From: Apium graveolens
Taxonomy: Eukaryota; Streptophyta; Magnoliopsida; Apiales; Apiaceae
DNA: 64,000 nucleotides
Assembly (NCBI RefSeq): GCF_009905375.1
Contig: NC_133650.1
Span: 145,150,476-145,214,475, forward strand
Reading direction: 5' to 3'
The notes below the pieces were generated by a model. That model was not told the DNA's origin. It searched no databases and worked only from the letters and a program-made list of their open reading frames with translations. A program made the position numbers and the translations under genes. Below, in pieces: positions 11,154-24,790 of the stretch (its first letter is position 1; each line of letters starts with the position of its first letter).

Positions 11154-13403
11154 TCAAGTAATAAGATCCCGGAATGATCCCTCATACGACAAATGAGAAC
11201 GAAAGTTAAGCGAACCGTATAACAGATAAGCGGTCATTAGCCAAGCAATTAAGAGTTAATCAAAGAGGTTAGTAGATGATGATATCATCACACCATAAAG
11301 GGAAGACAAGTGTACAAAGATGACATAAGCATGACAAAGGGATGTTGTTTTGTTGGTTGATTTTAGACCATGGAAAATTAACCATGGTAAAAAGTTAAAC
11401 CAATTACTAAGACCAAAAAGAGAAGCAACCAAGCAAATACATTCTTCTTCCCCCCCCCATCTCTTTGCTCTCGGGTTTTTGAAGAAAAGCAAGGAAGAAA
11501 ATTTCAAAACCCAAGCTCCACTTAATCATAATTCAAGAGGTTTATTTCTTTAGCTTCTATAATTCATAACTTAGATGAACCATAAGTTTGAGCTCAAGAT
11601 TCCATGTTTATCTAAGCTAATCAATTCATCAAAGTTCTTGATGAATAGTATCTTCAAGAAACTAAATTTGTGTTTTCTTGATTGTTTGTGAGATCCAAGC
11701 TTCCTAGGGCCATATAAGCACTCCTTGAAGCTTCTAAGTGAATCCCAACTCTCCAAGGAAGGTATAAAGCCCTTGAACTCTTAGAAATCAGTTGGTTTAA
11801 GGTGGTTTTAAGCATATTATGATATTTGTGGTAGTATGCTAAGAATTGGTATGATTATGTTATGATTTGGATGAGTTATTCTTAGTTATTGCCATTAGTT
11901 AGTCAAGTTAATGCTTAATGATTAAAGTTATGAATCTTGAATGTTTAACCTAGAAATTGGTGGATTAGGTTATGGTAAAATGTTAGTGGATTGAATGATT
12001 TTGTATTTTGGTTGAATGATGGTGTTGATTGGTGGTGGTTTGGTATTGAATTGATTTTGTAAAATTTGGGAATCGCTAAGTTATAGCCGTCGTAATGCCC
12101 AATTTTCCTTAGACTGTTTTGTGCCTGACTTTTTCACCCGAACACTCACTTCCATGAACTTACCATTACCATGTTTAGAAAGTTTATGATTCAAGCTTCG
12201 TTTTGATATGTCGTTCACTTAGATCCGATTAACGGTTTAGGAGAAACGGCCATTTTAAGTTACGGTGATTCGCGAAGAACCTTTACCCCTCGCCTAACTT
12301 TGAAACCTTGTTTAAGGCACTTAAAAGACTAATTGGATTACGAAACAATTATGTAAGGTGGATTAGGCAGTTGGTAAAGTACTCGTGAAAGATTCGCCTT
12401 AAAATTTGTAACGGTTAAATTATTAAAATTGGTGGAGCCGAGGGTGCGCAAGCGATTAACGCAAATTGTTAAGCGTATAAGCGACCGTAAGCGACCGTTA
12501 GGGTATGAGTGAGTTTTGACTAGTTTCTTAAGCAACCGTGGTCTAATTCCGGCTTATGTTATTGTTCATAGGTTACCAGACCCAATGTAAGCTTAAGTCT
12601 ACCCCGGAACACTCAGGCAAGTTTTCTACCCGTTATACTGTTGTTGTGATGTAAATATATTGATGCATTATCTTGAGATAAGTGCATGACTGTTATTAGA
12701 AAATCTTACGATATATTGGATCATGTTGATATGGTATATATATGCATGTTGTGAAATCTTGATATTTTATTATCAATTCAAATGCTTATAAACTGCATAA
12801 TACCTATGCTAGAGATAAGCAGTAGTTGCGTATACCCTTAGTATAGGGGACCCAAAGGTGAACATTTTTCTAAACCGGGAGTCGATGTTCCCGAGTATAA
12901 TATATATATATATATAGTTTTCTATAACTACTAATCGGATAAGGTATATTCGATAGTTTTGAATAATAATCAAACTTAATTTCAATTATTCAAATAAAGA
13001 TCGTACTTTCGTATAAGTATATCTTTTGTTATTTATTATTCATTTCAAGTATGAGTTTTAAAACTTTTACTTCAAATATTTTTATAAAGATTATCCTTAT
13101 GGGAATATTATTTAAATAATAATATTCAGATATTTCCTAATATATCGGGATTGATTTATTTTATTAAATCATCATTACTCTAAACATTCTTTAAAATGTT
13201 TTTGAGTCTTCAAAATAGTATTAAAGTTAGAGCGGATACCAAAACTCGTTTTCAAATTTAAGATCTTCCTTTCGAAGGGGATTTAAATACTCGCTTAAAA
13301 ATCTGAGGGATGCGGCTATGTGGTGTATTTTATGTTGGCAACAAGGTTGCTGTTTTGATAAAAAAATTCGATTACTTTCTCAACGTTCGGGAAGTAAGTC
13401 CAT

Positions 13404-13566
13404 CTACTTGAGTCGGCATAAGCGATAGGCCGGGGTACGGTCTATCAAAGTGTAAGTGGCTGGGTGGCAGTCCATCAACGCGTAAGAGACCGGGTGGAGG
13501 TCCAGCACAAGGTCCTAATGCGGCTAGGGTGATGACCGGTAGGGGATTCATCCATCTACTAGTAGA
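13404..13566 (+). repeat. LTR core of RT2: GC-rich tandem repeat and conserved palindrome
   Basis: About three degenerate ~32 bp units of the type 'gtaagtggctgggtggcagtc', then the perfect palindrome TCTACTAGTAGA at 13555-13566. The same order, repeat then palindrome then GGTTACT, occurs in both RT4 LTRs (palindrome at 19274-19285 and 28737-28748). The palindrome also occurs in the RT5 3' LTR (59219-59230). Confidence 0.8.
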
Positions 13567-14289
13567 AAGGGTTACTAATTGGTATCTTTTCCTGATCAGC
13601 AAGATATCAGGTTTATGCCAAAATTTCTCTTCTTTCCAAATTCATTGGATATGACAACCCTGTTTATACTTGTCATGACAGAGGTTTTCAGGGAATGTAT
13701 AAGATATATATATATATATTGGTGTATATATATCGGGACTTAATGAAGTATCTCGTAACTTCATTTCTTTTGAATGATATTTTAAAGATTGAATTTATTC
13801 AAGTCTTATCTCGTAGTCTCATCTATGTGATCAACTTTTGAAACTGATTATACCTTGAACGGTGGTAGTTCAAGTAGTATTCGGAAAAGATATAAGTATA
13901 TTGGAGTATCTTGTAACTTCATCTTTTTAACTTATATCTAGTAAATGATTATCTTATGTATGACAAAGATTTTCAGAAAAACGTTGAGATAAGGTTAGAT
14001 ATATGAGATCACCTTGCACCGATATCTTTATACAGTTATAGACTGGAACTCTGAGTATATTATGCATGGAAGAGGCAAAATTTTGAAAAGTATATATACA
14101 TATATACTGAATATTTTGCGACTTTGTCGCGTTAAGATATCAAACTTGGTTCATATCTGCTTGACCAAGACTTTCATGAGTATTATGATGGGAATGCTCA
14201 TATATTGTTAATCATTATACATATTATTTTGGTGGGCTTGTTGCTCACACTTGATTTCTTCTTTCATCACATAATAACAGATAGACAAG

Positions 14290-14373
14290 ATGAACAGGAC
14301 CAAGCTCCCAATTCGCAAGCGGATAGGAAATGTTCCGCAGTTTCCTGTAGGCGTTGATACCGCTGTAGCTGAG
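14290..14373 (+). CDS. LTR-encoded leader exon of RT2 (28 codons, predicted)
   Basis: ATG at 14290 opens a basic 28-codon stretch (MNRTKLPIRKRIGNVPQF...) that ends in phase 0 at GAG|GTGAGA, a strong plant splice donor. The matching stretches in both RT4 LTRs and the related one in both RT5 LTRs also end in phase 0 at a GT donor. Most of the RT2 interior is lost, so its acceptor cannot be seen. Protein function is unknown. Confidence 0.5.
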
Positions 14374-14439
14374 GTGAGATCTACCAATAGGCTAGGGTTT
14401 CAACTATTGATGTACCAGACTTATGTATATTTATGAATT

Positions 14440-14444
14440 GTAAT
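14440..14444. repeat. Target-site duplication GTAAT, left of RT3
   Basis: GTAAT precedes the RT3 5' LTR and recurs at 38543-38547 after the 3' LTR. The RT2 LTR sequence continues across the gap. Confidence 0.92.
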
Positions 14445-17400
14445 TGTATTATCCCATATTTTCAGATATTATTATTATTATTATTATTTGAAGTTGTTTA
14501 TGTGATTTTTTATGTGAATTTTAGTGAATTATATGGTAATTGAAGTGATGTTTTGAATGTCTATATGTGATATTCTTTGAGTATTTTAATTTGAATATGT
14601 CCATAATAAAATATAGATAATTGTGATATATTTCTGGTAATTTTTGGACTGTTAGATGATTTTATAATGATTTATGCATTTATTAATTATTTTCTGAGTA
14701 ATTATAAAACTATTTTATAAAGCCGGGAATCGTCCAACTTCAACTGTTTTTGCATTTTTACAACCCAAAACTCTTCCGAAAACTCCTTCCTAACCTAATC
14801 TGGTAATTCCGGACATTTTCCGTATTTTAACATTTTCAATCCGGATTACGGTTTAACCCGTACGAGTCGCGGCGTGAAATTTTCGATATGCTAATCATTT
14901 TATAGATCGATAAAAATCCGAATTCTTGAAACGTGAGATAATATTACTTTATTTCTGTATAAAGTATTTTATAGGAAGCCCAGTTTTGATAATTATCCAT
15001 ATCGGGTATTAATTGTATCATTTTTATAGTTACTTAGCGGCTAAATAATCTATTTTTGGATCCGATATATATAAGTGTAAATTCAGTATTAAATTCCAAA
15101 ATATTTCAAAAATCATGAAACTTATATTTTATTAGTTTTTGAATATTTCGAGAATTTTAAAATTATTTCAGAATTTTTTTGGATTTTATTTACCCGCACG
15201 TTTGTTCGTTAAATCGTAAAATGCGGATATGACGCACGATTTATAAATGTTTTAAAAATTATGAAAATTTTATTTTATTAGTTTTTAAATATTCCGAGAA
15301 TTTTAAAAATATTTCAGTTACATAAAAATATCGGACCGGGCCCCTATCGGGACGTAAAACCCCACAAAAATCAGACTTTTATTTTTATAAAATCGTAGGA
15401 CTTTCAAATATTTTATATTTTCGTATTTTTGAAATATTCCTAATTTTTGGAAAATTTTGATATAAATTTTATATTTATTTGATTTAATATTATTCCCCGC
15501 TATTTATGAATTTTAGGCTAATTTTAATTATGTTGTAATTATTTTTAGTTAAAAGAAAAAGAAAAAAAAACAAAAAAAAACCAGCACCCCTACCCCCCTT
15601 ACCCACCTGGGGAACAACCCCTTCCCCTTGATTCTTTTCTTTTCCACCACCTCCCTCTTCTATCCCTCTCTGCTCTCTCCTCTTCCCGTATATTTTTTTA
15701 TTTTTAATTTTCAAAAATTTATATCTTCTCAACCGTCCGTCCAAATTTCAATTATTATATATACAAATGATCAGCGCCTCGATACCTACGCAAAGGTATA
15801 TATATTGCAAGGTTTTGAGAAGAAAATTTGCGGAGCATATTTTCCGTTTAATTTATTTTCGGGGCATAGAAAAGTAGTTTGACGGCGTTGATTACTCCAC
15901 ATAGATTCTCAGCATGTATATATCTATCGCTATTAATTTTAAAATTTTTCTGGAGATATTTTTCGGAGATCAGATATTCTCCTCGGGGTGATCAGAATTT
16001 ATTTTGGGTAACGATTCAGAATTTCCGCCTTCATACTTGTGTATATTATAGCATGTTAGTGTTTATATATTTATTTCATAATTTTTAGAAGTTTTTGTAG
16101 AAGTCGCTTTTGGTCGTGTTTTTCATTTTTGGCATGTTTATATGTCCAAATATAAATTATTGTGTGTTTAAAATTTATTGATTTTATTAGAGTACAGTTG
16201 GATTGTGTTGTTTGGGATTGATTTTGAGGGGTATTACCCCGGGAAAAGTCCGTTTTACAAAGAGGTTATTTTGAAAATTTTTATAAAATATTTATTTCGA
16301 TTTCAAATTATTATCTTTTATCATTTTCAAAAATCATAATTTGATTCAATTATTTATAATTTGTTTTGATTTATTCTTATTTTATTCATATTAAATAAAC
16401 CGTTCGTCCGTTGAATACGAAATGAACGTGTATAGACTCTAAAAATATTCCGCTTTCATTAAAAATACTTTCTAGACCTAAATTTTTTTGTTTCGGGGTC
16501 TCGACTGTTTTTGCAAATCATTTTGAGTCGTTTATTGATCAATAAATCATATTTTGACCCGTTTTAAATTCTCAAAGTACCGAGTCGACTGTTTTGACGA
16601 ACTGAGTTATATGTTATATGAATTATGTGAATTACGTGCGTACGTGAGTCATAAGTCTTGTATTTGGATGTTTTCTTTATGTGTGGGCTATCATATGGGT
16701 AGACGGTAGGGTTTTGACGCACAGTTCGTCAAGTAATTATCGTTTTAGATGATTAAAGTAGTATTTTTAATTATAGATGTAGATCATTCGAGTTGATCAA
16801 GATCAGACGTTGGGTAAAGAGTGAAATGGAATGGTATTGAATATCTGGCTTCTAGCAATCGCAGGAGCAGCATATCAGTAAAATGTTGAAAAGAAAGACG
16901 GAGATGTTTTAAGATAGAATGTCAGAATAGATGTGTCTTTGCGAGTGTGAATAACTGCTAAAAATCGAAAGGCAAGTATTTTTATCATCACTTATTGTTC
17001 AAGTGATATTTATCTTGAATCCTATTATGCAAGTATTGATTTCCCTATTCTCGGCTCAAAATAGATAAATGTTTTACATATCGCTGAATTAAATAATTCT
17101 GTTTATGCAAATACTCAACTGCTATTCTATGTTCAGAATAGTCAAGTAATTTTACTTATCCAATTATCGGATTTATAAATGTTTTGGATTTTGAGAAAAG
17201 TGATTTGGTTGCGAATATTCCTACCCAAGAATTGGGGGAATAAAATTATTTTGGGTGTTGATTATTATAACCCCATTTCAATAAAAGGTTTTAAGATTGG
17301 ATCATAATTGCGTAAGTGACCGGGACGGACGGTCTAGCGGAGGGCTATTTCTAAGTGCCATATGGAATATTATGACACAATTTTTGTCACAGGCAGGTAT

Positions 17401-18155
17401 ATTGCCTTTTGTTTGAGTACTCGTATTTTTGGGGTCACGTTTCTATGAATCATGGCCCAGTGCTATCACACGGGCTGATCAGCATGTGATAGTACGTCCG
17501 TCGGAGAATGATCCCAATCTAAATTATCATAACATTTTTGATATTCATAGAATAAATGATTTATCAACTATTTCTGTTTTGGAATAATGGTAAAATGCAG
17601 TTTTGATTCAGATTCTGATTTATGTTGATACTTACGTTGTTGTTAAATATCAAAGGTGGTATTAGTATAGATGATTGAGGTTGACTTCAGTATGGGATGT
17701 TGTGAGCATCAAAGTTCGTATTGATATCTAATTTGATATGACAGCAAAATAAGTATTAATTTCAAGAGTTCGGTTTTGAGTAAAGTTTATGATTCAATCC
17801 ATAATCATTGTTCATCTTACTGTGGTTACGATATTTATGTAAACACTGTTTTACGAGTTTTATTCTCGTCAAGATTCAAAGTATTGCTAAAGCATTTCGC
17901 TCAAAACTATCAAAATGATTTTGAATACAATTAAGGAATCAATTCAGGGGTTCCTCGACTAAAATTTTATGATTCAGCAATTATGATTTTAAAATGAACT
18001 GCGATATTGCAGATGTCAGTTTTATATCAAAATGACCATATATATTACAACGATCTTGCTGAGCATTTCTTCCGCTCATACTTGCCTGTTTTTAAATTTA
18101 ACCTCTAGTTAGGATTAGCTTGCGCTGTTTAGCCGCGTAATTCGAGGAAGCAAAG
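14445..18155 (+). repeat. RT3 5' LTR, first part
   Basis: 3.7 kb collinear with 33373-36308 for the first ~2.9 kb. It contains an (ATT)n run at ~14468-14490, A-rich DNA near 15545-15582 and pyrimidine-rich DNA near 15595-15690. The last 791 bases (17365-18155) have no partner in the 3' LTR because they were lost there. Confidence 0.88.
18151..18155. repeat. Target-site duplication CAAAG, left of RT4
   Basis: CAAAG occurs directly before the left RT4 LTR and again at 31594-31598 directly after the right one. Outside these copies the RT3 LTR is continuous. Confidence 0.93.
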
Positions 18156-21100
18156 TGTAACACCCCCAAATCCGGGGTCGGGGATTCGGGTTGTCACGAG
18201 TTCCATTTCCCTTAATAGTACTTAACCTTAACAATCAACCAATTGCTGCGTACTGTGACCCCATAATATACACACACACCACAAGTTATAGTCTCAGAGA
18301 TGAATACCAAAAATAACACAAGTCATTTTATTCCACAATTATAAACCATTTCACCTCAAAAGGGTTTCTGAATAATTTACATGTTATTTTCCATTATTAT
18401 AATTCATAATATACATAAGTCTGGTTTATCAACAGTTGAAAGCCTAGCATATTGGTAGTTCCTACCTCAGCCACGACGGCATCAACGCTTCCAGAAAACT
18501 GCGGAACGTTTCCTAACCGCTTGCGAATTGGAAGCTTGGTCCTGTTCATCTTTTCTATCTGTTGTTGTGTGATGAAAGAAGAAAGCAAAGGTGAGCAACA
18601 AGCCCACCAAAATAATATGTATAATAATTTACAATATATGAGCATTCTCATAGCACTCATGAAAGTCTTGGTCAAAAAGAAATGAACCAAGTTTGATCTC
18701 TTAAAGCGACCAAGTCGCAAAATATTTAGTATATATGTATATATACTTTTCAAAATCTTGAAATCCTATGTCATGTATAATATACACAGAGTTCCAGTTT
18801 ATAACTGTATATAAAAAAAATATCGTGGCAAGGTGATCTCATATATCTAACCTTGTCTCAACGTTTTTCTGAAAATCTTTGTCATGCATAAGATAATCAT
18901 TAACCAGATATAAGTTGAAAAGATGAAGTTACAAGATACTCCAATATACTTATATCTTTTCCGAATACTACTTGAACTACCACCGTTCAAGGTATAATCA
19001 GTTTTAAAAGTTCATCACATAGATGAGACTACAAGAAAAGACTTGGATAGATTCAATCTTTGAAATAGCATTATAAATAAAGAAGTTACGAGATACTTCA
19101 ATAAGTCCCGATATATATATACACCTATTTATATACATTTCATACCTCCTTGAAAACCTCTGTTATGAGAATTATAAACAGAGTTGTAATATCCAATGAA
19201 TTTGGAAAGGAGAAAACCTTAGCATAAACCTGATATCTTGCTGATCAGGCAAAGATACCAATAAGTAACCTTTTCTACTAGTAGATGACGAATTCCCCAC
19301 TGGTCATCACCCTGGCCTTAATAGGACCTTATGATGGACTGCCACTTAGCCACTTACGCATTTGATGGACTCCCACTGAGCCACTTACACTTTCATGGAC
19401 GCCCACTGAGCCCATGTTGCTTATGCCGACTCAATAGATGGACTTACTTCCCGAATGTTGGGTAAGTAATCAATTAATTTATCAAAACAACAACCTCGTT
19501 GCGAATATAAAATACACCACAGAGTCAGGTTTTGAGCGAGTATATAAATCCCCTTTGAAAAGAAGATCTTAAATATAAAAATGAGTTTTGGGATCCGCTC
19601 TAACTTTTAAAATCATTTTGAAGACTCGAAAACATTTTTAAGAATGTTTGGAGTAATGCTGATTAAATGAAATAAATCAGTCCCGATATATTAGAAAATA
19701 TCTGAATATTATTATTTAAATAATATTCCCATAAGGATAATCTCTATATAAATAATTTGAAGTAGAAGTTTTAAAACTCATACTTGAAATGAATAATAAA
19801 TAACCAAAGATATACTTATACGAAAGTACGATCTTTATTTGAATAATCGAAAATAAGTTCGATTATCGAAACATTATTCTTTAATAAAATAAAAAATATT
19901 ATTTAATAAAATAAGCGGAGTCATAAGTCCTCGAATGAATATTCAAAATAATATTCATTAACAAGAATAAACAGTCATAAGTCCTCGAATGAATATTCAA
20001 AGTAATATTCATTAATAAAAATAAAGTTATCGAATAAACCTTATTCGATTAATAGTTTTGAAAACTATATCTATATATATATATAAATATATATAATATA
20101 CTCGGGAACATCGGCTCCCAGTTTTAAAAAATGTTCGTCTTTGGGTCCCCTATACTAAGTGTATACGCAACTACTGCTTATCTCTAGCATAGGTATTATG
20201 CAACTTATAAGCAATTGAATCAACAATTAGATATCAAGATTACGAAACAGACATGCATATATACCATATCAGCATGCTCCAATATATCGCAAAATTTGCT
20301 AATAACAATCATGCACTTATCACAAGATAATGCATATACATATATTTACATCACAACAATAGTATAACGGGTAGAAAACTTGCCTGAGTGTTCCCGGTTA
20401 GACTTAAGCTTAGAGTGGGTCCGATAACCTATGAACAACAACATAAGTTAATGATTCACTTTTGCGCTTAAGAATCTAGACTTTAACCAATTAGACTCTA
20501 ACGCTCGCTTTTGCGCTTAATGATTCACTTAAGTCGCTCGAGTACCCTCGGCTCCATCATTTTTAATAAATTAACCATTAAGAATTCTAAGGCGATTCTT
20601 TCGCGAGTACCCTACCAACTGCCTAATCCACTTTACATAATTGTTTTATACTCCAATTAGTCATTTAAGGGCCTTAACCAAGGTTTCAAAGTAAGGCGAG
20701 CGGTAATGGTTCGTTCGCGAAACGCCGTTACTTAAAACGGTCGTTTCTCCTAAACCGTACATCGGATTCAAGCGAACCACATATCAAAACAAAGCTCGTA
20801 ACATGAACTATCTAAACATGGTAATGGTCAGTTCATGGCAGTGAGTGTTCGGGAGCAAAAGTTAAGCACAATACAGTCTAAGGAAAATTGGGCATTACGA
20901 CGGCAATAACTTAGAAATTCCCAAATTTTTACCAAATCAATTCAACATCAAACCACCACCAATCAATACCATTCCACCATCATTCAACCACAATACAAGA
21001 TCATTTAACTATAACTCAAGATCTCAACTTATTCATCTAAACTAAGTCAAAATGTGACCAAGAACATCAAATCCAACAAGTATCACTCCTAACTCCAAAA

Positions 21101-22164
21101 TCAACAAAACCACTTACTAAACAAAGCTCTAAACATGAGTACACACCCATTACACTAACCCATCATCTAAACATTATGAAATACAAACCAACAAAACTTA
21201 AGACTAAGGGTTTGAGAAGTTATACCTTCCTTGGAGAGTGGAGAATCACTTAGGAAGCCTTAAATAACCACTAACTATCTCTACTAAGCTTGGATCTTGA
21301 AGAAAACATAAGAAAACACAAAGTTAGTTTCTTGAAAACACTATTCACCAAGAACTTTGATGAATTGATTAACTATGTTAAACATGGAATATTGAGTCTA
21401 AACTTATGGCTCATCTAAGTTATGAATTATGGAAGCTAAAGAAACAAACCTCTTGAATTATGATTAAGTGGAGATTGGGTTTTGGAATTTTCTTCCTTGC
21501 TTTTCTTCAAAAAGCCGAGGCAAAAAGATGGGGGAAGAAGAAAATGTGTTTGTTTTGATTGCTTTTGATTTTTGTGATTAATTGAATTGTTACCATGGTA
21601 AATTTTGTGTGGCTTAAAATCAACCAACAATTCCTTCCCATTGTGTCATGCTTATGTCATCCTCTTATGTCATCTTCCCACACTTGTCTTCCTCTTGTTG
21701 GTGTGACGACATCATCATCACTAACCTCTTTGATTAACTCCCAATTACTTTGCTAATGATCGCTGATCTGTTATACGGTTCGCTTAACTTTCGTTCTCAT
21801 TTATCGTTTGAGGGATCATACCCGGGATCTTATTACTTGGGTTCCCTTAAACTTTCTCAATATATTATATTCCTTTTATGATCCTCTCTTATAATCCTTG
21901 AATTTAAATACTTTTTATCCTGTTACCTTATACTCAATTCTTTCGATATCTGGTGGATTTTCGGGAAAAATCAAAGTGTTTGAATTTGGATTCTGACGAT
22001 CTTTACATACACTTATATACCATATAGAGTACTAATAATATCTCAGAATATCAATAAAAGAAACTCTACAAAGTGTGGCATGAAAAGTTTTCTTATTCAA
22101 CATAATCAGCAAAATCACTATTCATAAGGGTTACAAAAAGTCCAAATTTTTTGGGGTTATTACA
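18156..22164 (-). repeat. RT4 3' LTR (left copy)
   Basis: 4009 bp. On the minus strand it starts TGTAATAACCCC and ends GGGGGTGTTACA. Compared with the right copy it has a small extra block near 19500-19535 and a local scramble near 20448-20525. It includes the leader-exon homolog at 18466-18549 and a ~31 bp tandem repeat (three units) at about 19333-19418. Confidence 0.92.
18466..18549 (-). CDS. LTR-encoded leader exon homolog, RT4 3' LTR (28 codons)
   Basis: ATG at 18549 starts MNRTKLPIRKRLGNVPQF and runs 28 codons to GAG|GTAGGA, the same layout as in the other LTRs. In the 3' LTR it would not be used for this element's own transcript, and serves here as a second copy showing the frame has stayed open. 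Confidence 0.45.
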
Positions 22165-22182
22165 GTCTCCCCTCCTTAAAAG
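22165..22182 (-). other. RT4 polypurine tract
   Basis: On the minus strand the DNA reads CCTTTTAAGGAGGGGAGAC directly before TGTAATAACCCC, the start of the 3' LTR. The pol frame runs almost up to it. Confidence 0.85.
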
Positions 22183-22189
22183 GATTCCG

Positions 22190-22815
22190 TCCCAGAATCA
22201 GATAAAAAACAAATGGGGGTACTTTTCTAGCATTGTGCCTTCTAACTCTCAAGTTAATTTTCCCACATTGTGGTTCTGCCACAAAACCCTGACTAGCACG
22301 ATAACCTTTCTCCTAAGCACTTGTTCCTTTTCGATCTATAACCCTTCCTGGTTGCTCCATATAGGTTACGTTTGGTTGCATGCCTATGCGCTCATATGCT
22401 AACTTCCCAATATGTCTTAATACCTCAAAGGGGCCAATAATTCGTGGGCTTAGCTTTCCTTTCTTTCCGAACCTCATCCATCCTTTCCAAGGGAATACCT
22501 ATGACAGCACTAGGTCCCCTACTTCCTATTCTTTGTCCTTTCGTGTCAAATCAACATACTTCTTATGTCCATCTTGGGCTACTACCAACCGTCCTCTGAT
22601 TAGATATATTATATCCTTGGTCCTTTGGACCACTGCTGGTCCGAGCATCTTGCGCTCTGCAACATCATCCTAACATAAGGGAGATCGACATTGTGTTCCC
22701 TCAAGGATCTCATAAGGCGATATCTCGATACTGACATACGGTCTATTATCGTAAGAAAACTCAATCCGCGTTAAGTGATCATTCCAATTTCTTTCAAGTC
22801 TATTGCACAGACTCT
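22190..22815 (-). pseudogene. RT4 integrase C-terminus and pol end, decayed
   Basis: Minus-strand fragments match the RT5 pol in order: NRLERNWNDHL, a region like IEFTYNKSYHAS, LGPAVVQRTKD, then VFPWKGWMRFGKKGKLSPR and IIGPFEVLRHIGKLAYE. Stops and frame changes break it. No clear chromodomain was found after it, which suggests a deletion before the polypurine tract. Confidence 0.75.
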
Positions 22816-24235
22816 CATCCTAGCTTCTAGCATTATAGCTTTTGCTTCTCAATACCCACTCTTTTCCAGTTCGTAATCGTTACTATCTTCCGTACATAAT
22901 ACTATACTGGTTACACTTTTGCTCGTTAGTATTCTATAACCTTTTTAATAACCACGTCAACCTTAGTATCACAAATGCATTTCCATTCCGAATACCACCA
23001 TACTTGGTACCACTTCATCTCTAGCTGCCTCCATCTTCGAAAGCTTGGTCCTTCACGTAGAAGTAAAAGAATTTATTGAGAGATCACTATGATCATGAAC
23101 ACTTGTTCTATTGCATAGTTAGTACAGAAGGTGGTCAGCCTTTAGTACTTGACAAGCAATTAAACAACATGTGGTATCCTACTAGGCTTCTATCACACAG
23201 ATAGATAGTCATTCGGCAATACCTCCCCTTCTGGAAGGGTTGTTCTTCTCAGCTTATACAAAATGAAAAGGAGAGAAAAGAATGAATTGAAGAGAATTAT
23301 ATATGAAAAAAATACTGCCACAAATATCTGGCTTGGAATCTACCTCTGAACTATAGAGGTTTGTCATAGGAGAACAAAACATATGTATCTGTATCAATAT
23401 CCAGTATTATCGTATCACATTTCACATGCTTAAATATTTTTGCTATTCCGTCCATCATTCTATGGACCCATGCTCTTCCTCGAGCTTATACATAATCACA
23501 TTTGAAACTCCCTCGACATCGAAAATCGAATCTGGGATCTCATTCTAGACATCATCGTTACTAGAATTCTATGCTTGCACCGCAACCTTCCTTGTATAGT
23601 AATACGACTCTCTATTGATAAGAAAGAATAAGTATTCAATAGGTAGATAATCTAGTTAATTATTCTATCAATGAGAACTTATACACCACCATGACCCAAT
23701 TAGTGGTACTTAATCTCAACATCCATTCCAATACAACTCTCACAGTTGTAAGTAATCGGCTCATTACTCGTAGAATCATTCATGCATTACTATGGTCCAC
23801 CATTGACCTACTGTAGTCATTCGTTTTCCATGAAGTCTTAATAGCTAACCATACGGAGTCCATACATATTGTATTGAATTCTTCTAAGGAGGTAACATGA
23901 TCACCGTTCATGATTCATGAAGAACACTCCTGAACTTGACATATATATGACATGAAGTAGATAAAATTATAGAAGAGTTTCAATGAAAACGATAGCAGGT
24001 TAATACCATTATTAACCATATGTCTTTATTAGGAGACATGAAGCTCAAAGGTTCATTTAGTCCTTTCGTAACATGGTCCTGGCTTATCTCAAGATATGAC
24101 CTTATAAGATAGATAGCCCGCTCACGGCGATTACATAAATTAAATTTTTACCAAACTACTATCACGGTTGAGTATCGCTCAATCATCAGAAGGAATGTTA
24201 ATCTTTCAAACCATAATACAATCTTCACGGCTTTA
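22816..24235 (-). other. RT4 decayed interior, integrase region expected
   Basis: By position this should hold the integrase zinc finger and catalytic core. I could not read a convincing motif in any minus frame. It is AT-rich with many stops. Either the domain has decayed beyond recognition by eye or it was replaced. Confidence 0.4.
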
Positions 24236-24239
24236 ACCA

Positions 24240-24790
24240 TTATCACTGTATTCCTCTGGCACGAGCGCCGATAATTGTCTTCTTAAACTTAAAGTGTCGG
24301 CTACCTCTTTGGCCTTTCCTAATAGTAATATTTCCTTACAATCAATGTCATTTTAACCACCTTCACTAAATTTTTCTACCTCATTTCAAATCACTACTTA
24401 TGTGAAAATGCTTTTCTTAAGTCCTTGTGATAAAAAAAAATCACCATTTTTCCAGAAGTCACTGCCTTAGTCTTTAAATGTAAACATTATCATGGCTGAC
24501 TCTCGATCGTACTTAAGACGTTTTTTATCTTGGGCCCTTCTTACTTTAACAAGTCTGACCTTCATTGGTTCAATCTATACTTCTTACGGTTTAACACGTG
24601 CCCACCTGGAATTATTATAATTACGCCATTTTTCCTTTATCAAATTTCTATTCTTGAGAACTTCAAATATTACCTTTCTCCTTATAAAACCTCTAAGGTT
24701 ATCCTCAAATCGTTCCTCCTGTATTCCCTCGATACAGGCATATCAAAATATCATTTACTAATACTAGAACCATTGTTTATACACTTCTGA
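24240..24790 (-). pseudogene. RT4 reverse transcriptase and RNase H remnants, decayed
   Basis: At about 24760-24600 a minus-strand reading gives VNDILI, followed by stretches resembling HLRITLEVL and LKFSRIE. This matches the segment around the FIDDILIYS catalytic box of RT5, with the first aspartate changed to N. At about 24320-24255, GKAKEVADTLSLRRQ matches the end of RNase H ([15 protein letters not shown]). Both are in normal order with the gag upstream and integrase end downstream. Confidence 0.65.

Larger units (their letters stand above)
11149..14444 (+). mobile_element. RT2 5' LTR, main segment (Tekay-like, interrupted by RT1 and RT3)
   Basis: This 3.3 kb segment is collinear with the reverse complement of the RT4 LTRs (about 18400-21840 and 27880-31250). 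The LTR starts left of the window, contains RT1, is cut at 14444 by RT3 and resumes at 38543. It holds a ~32 bp tandem repeat and a perfect palindrome near 13404-13566, a (TA)n run at ~12898-12916, and a 28-codon leader exon at 14290-14373. Confidence 0.88.

Noticed and set aside
13404..13510. CRISPR-like spaced repeats
   Set aside because: The units are degenerate, directly adjacent and inside a plant LTR; this is a minisatellite.
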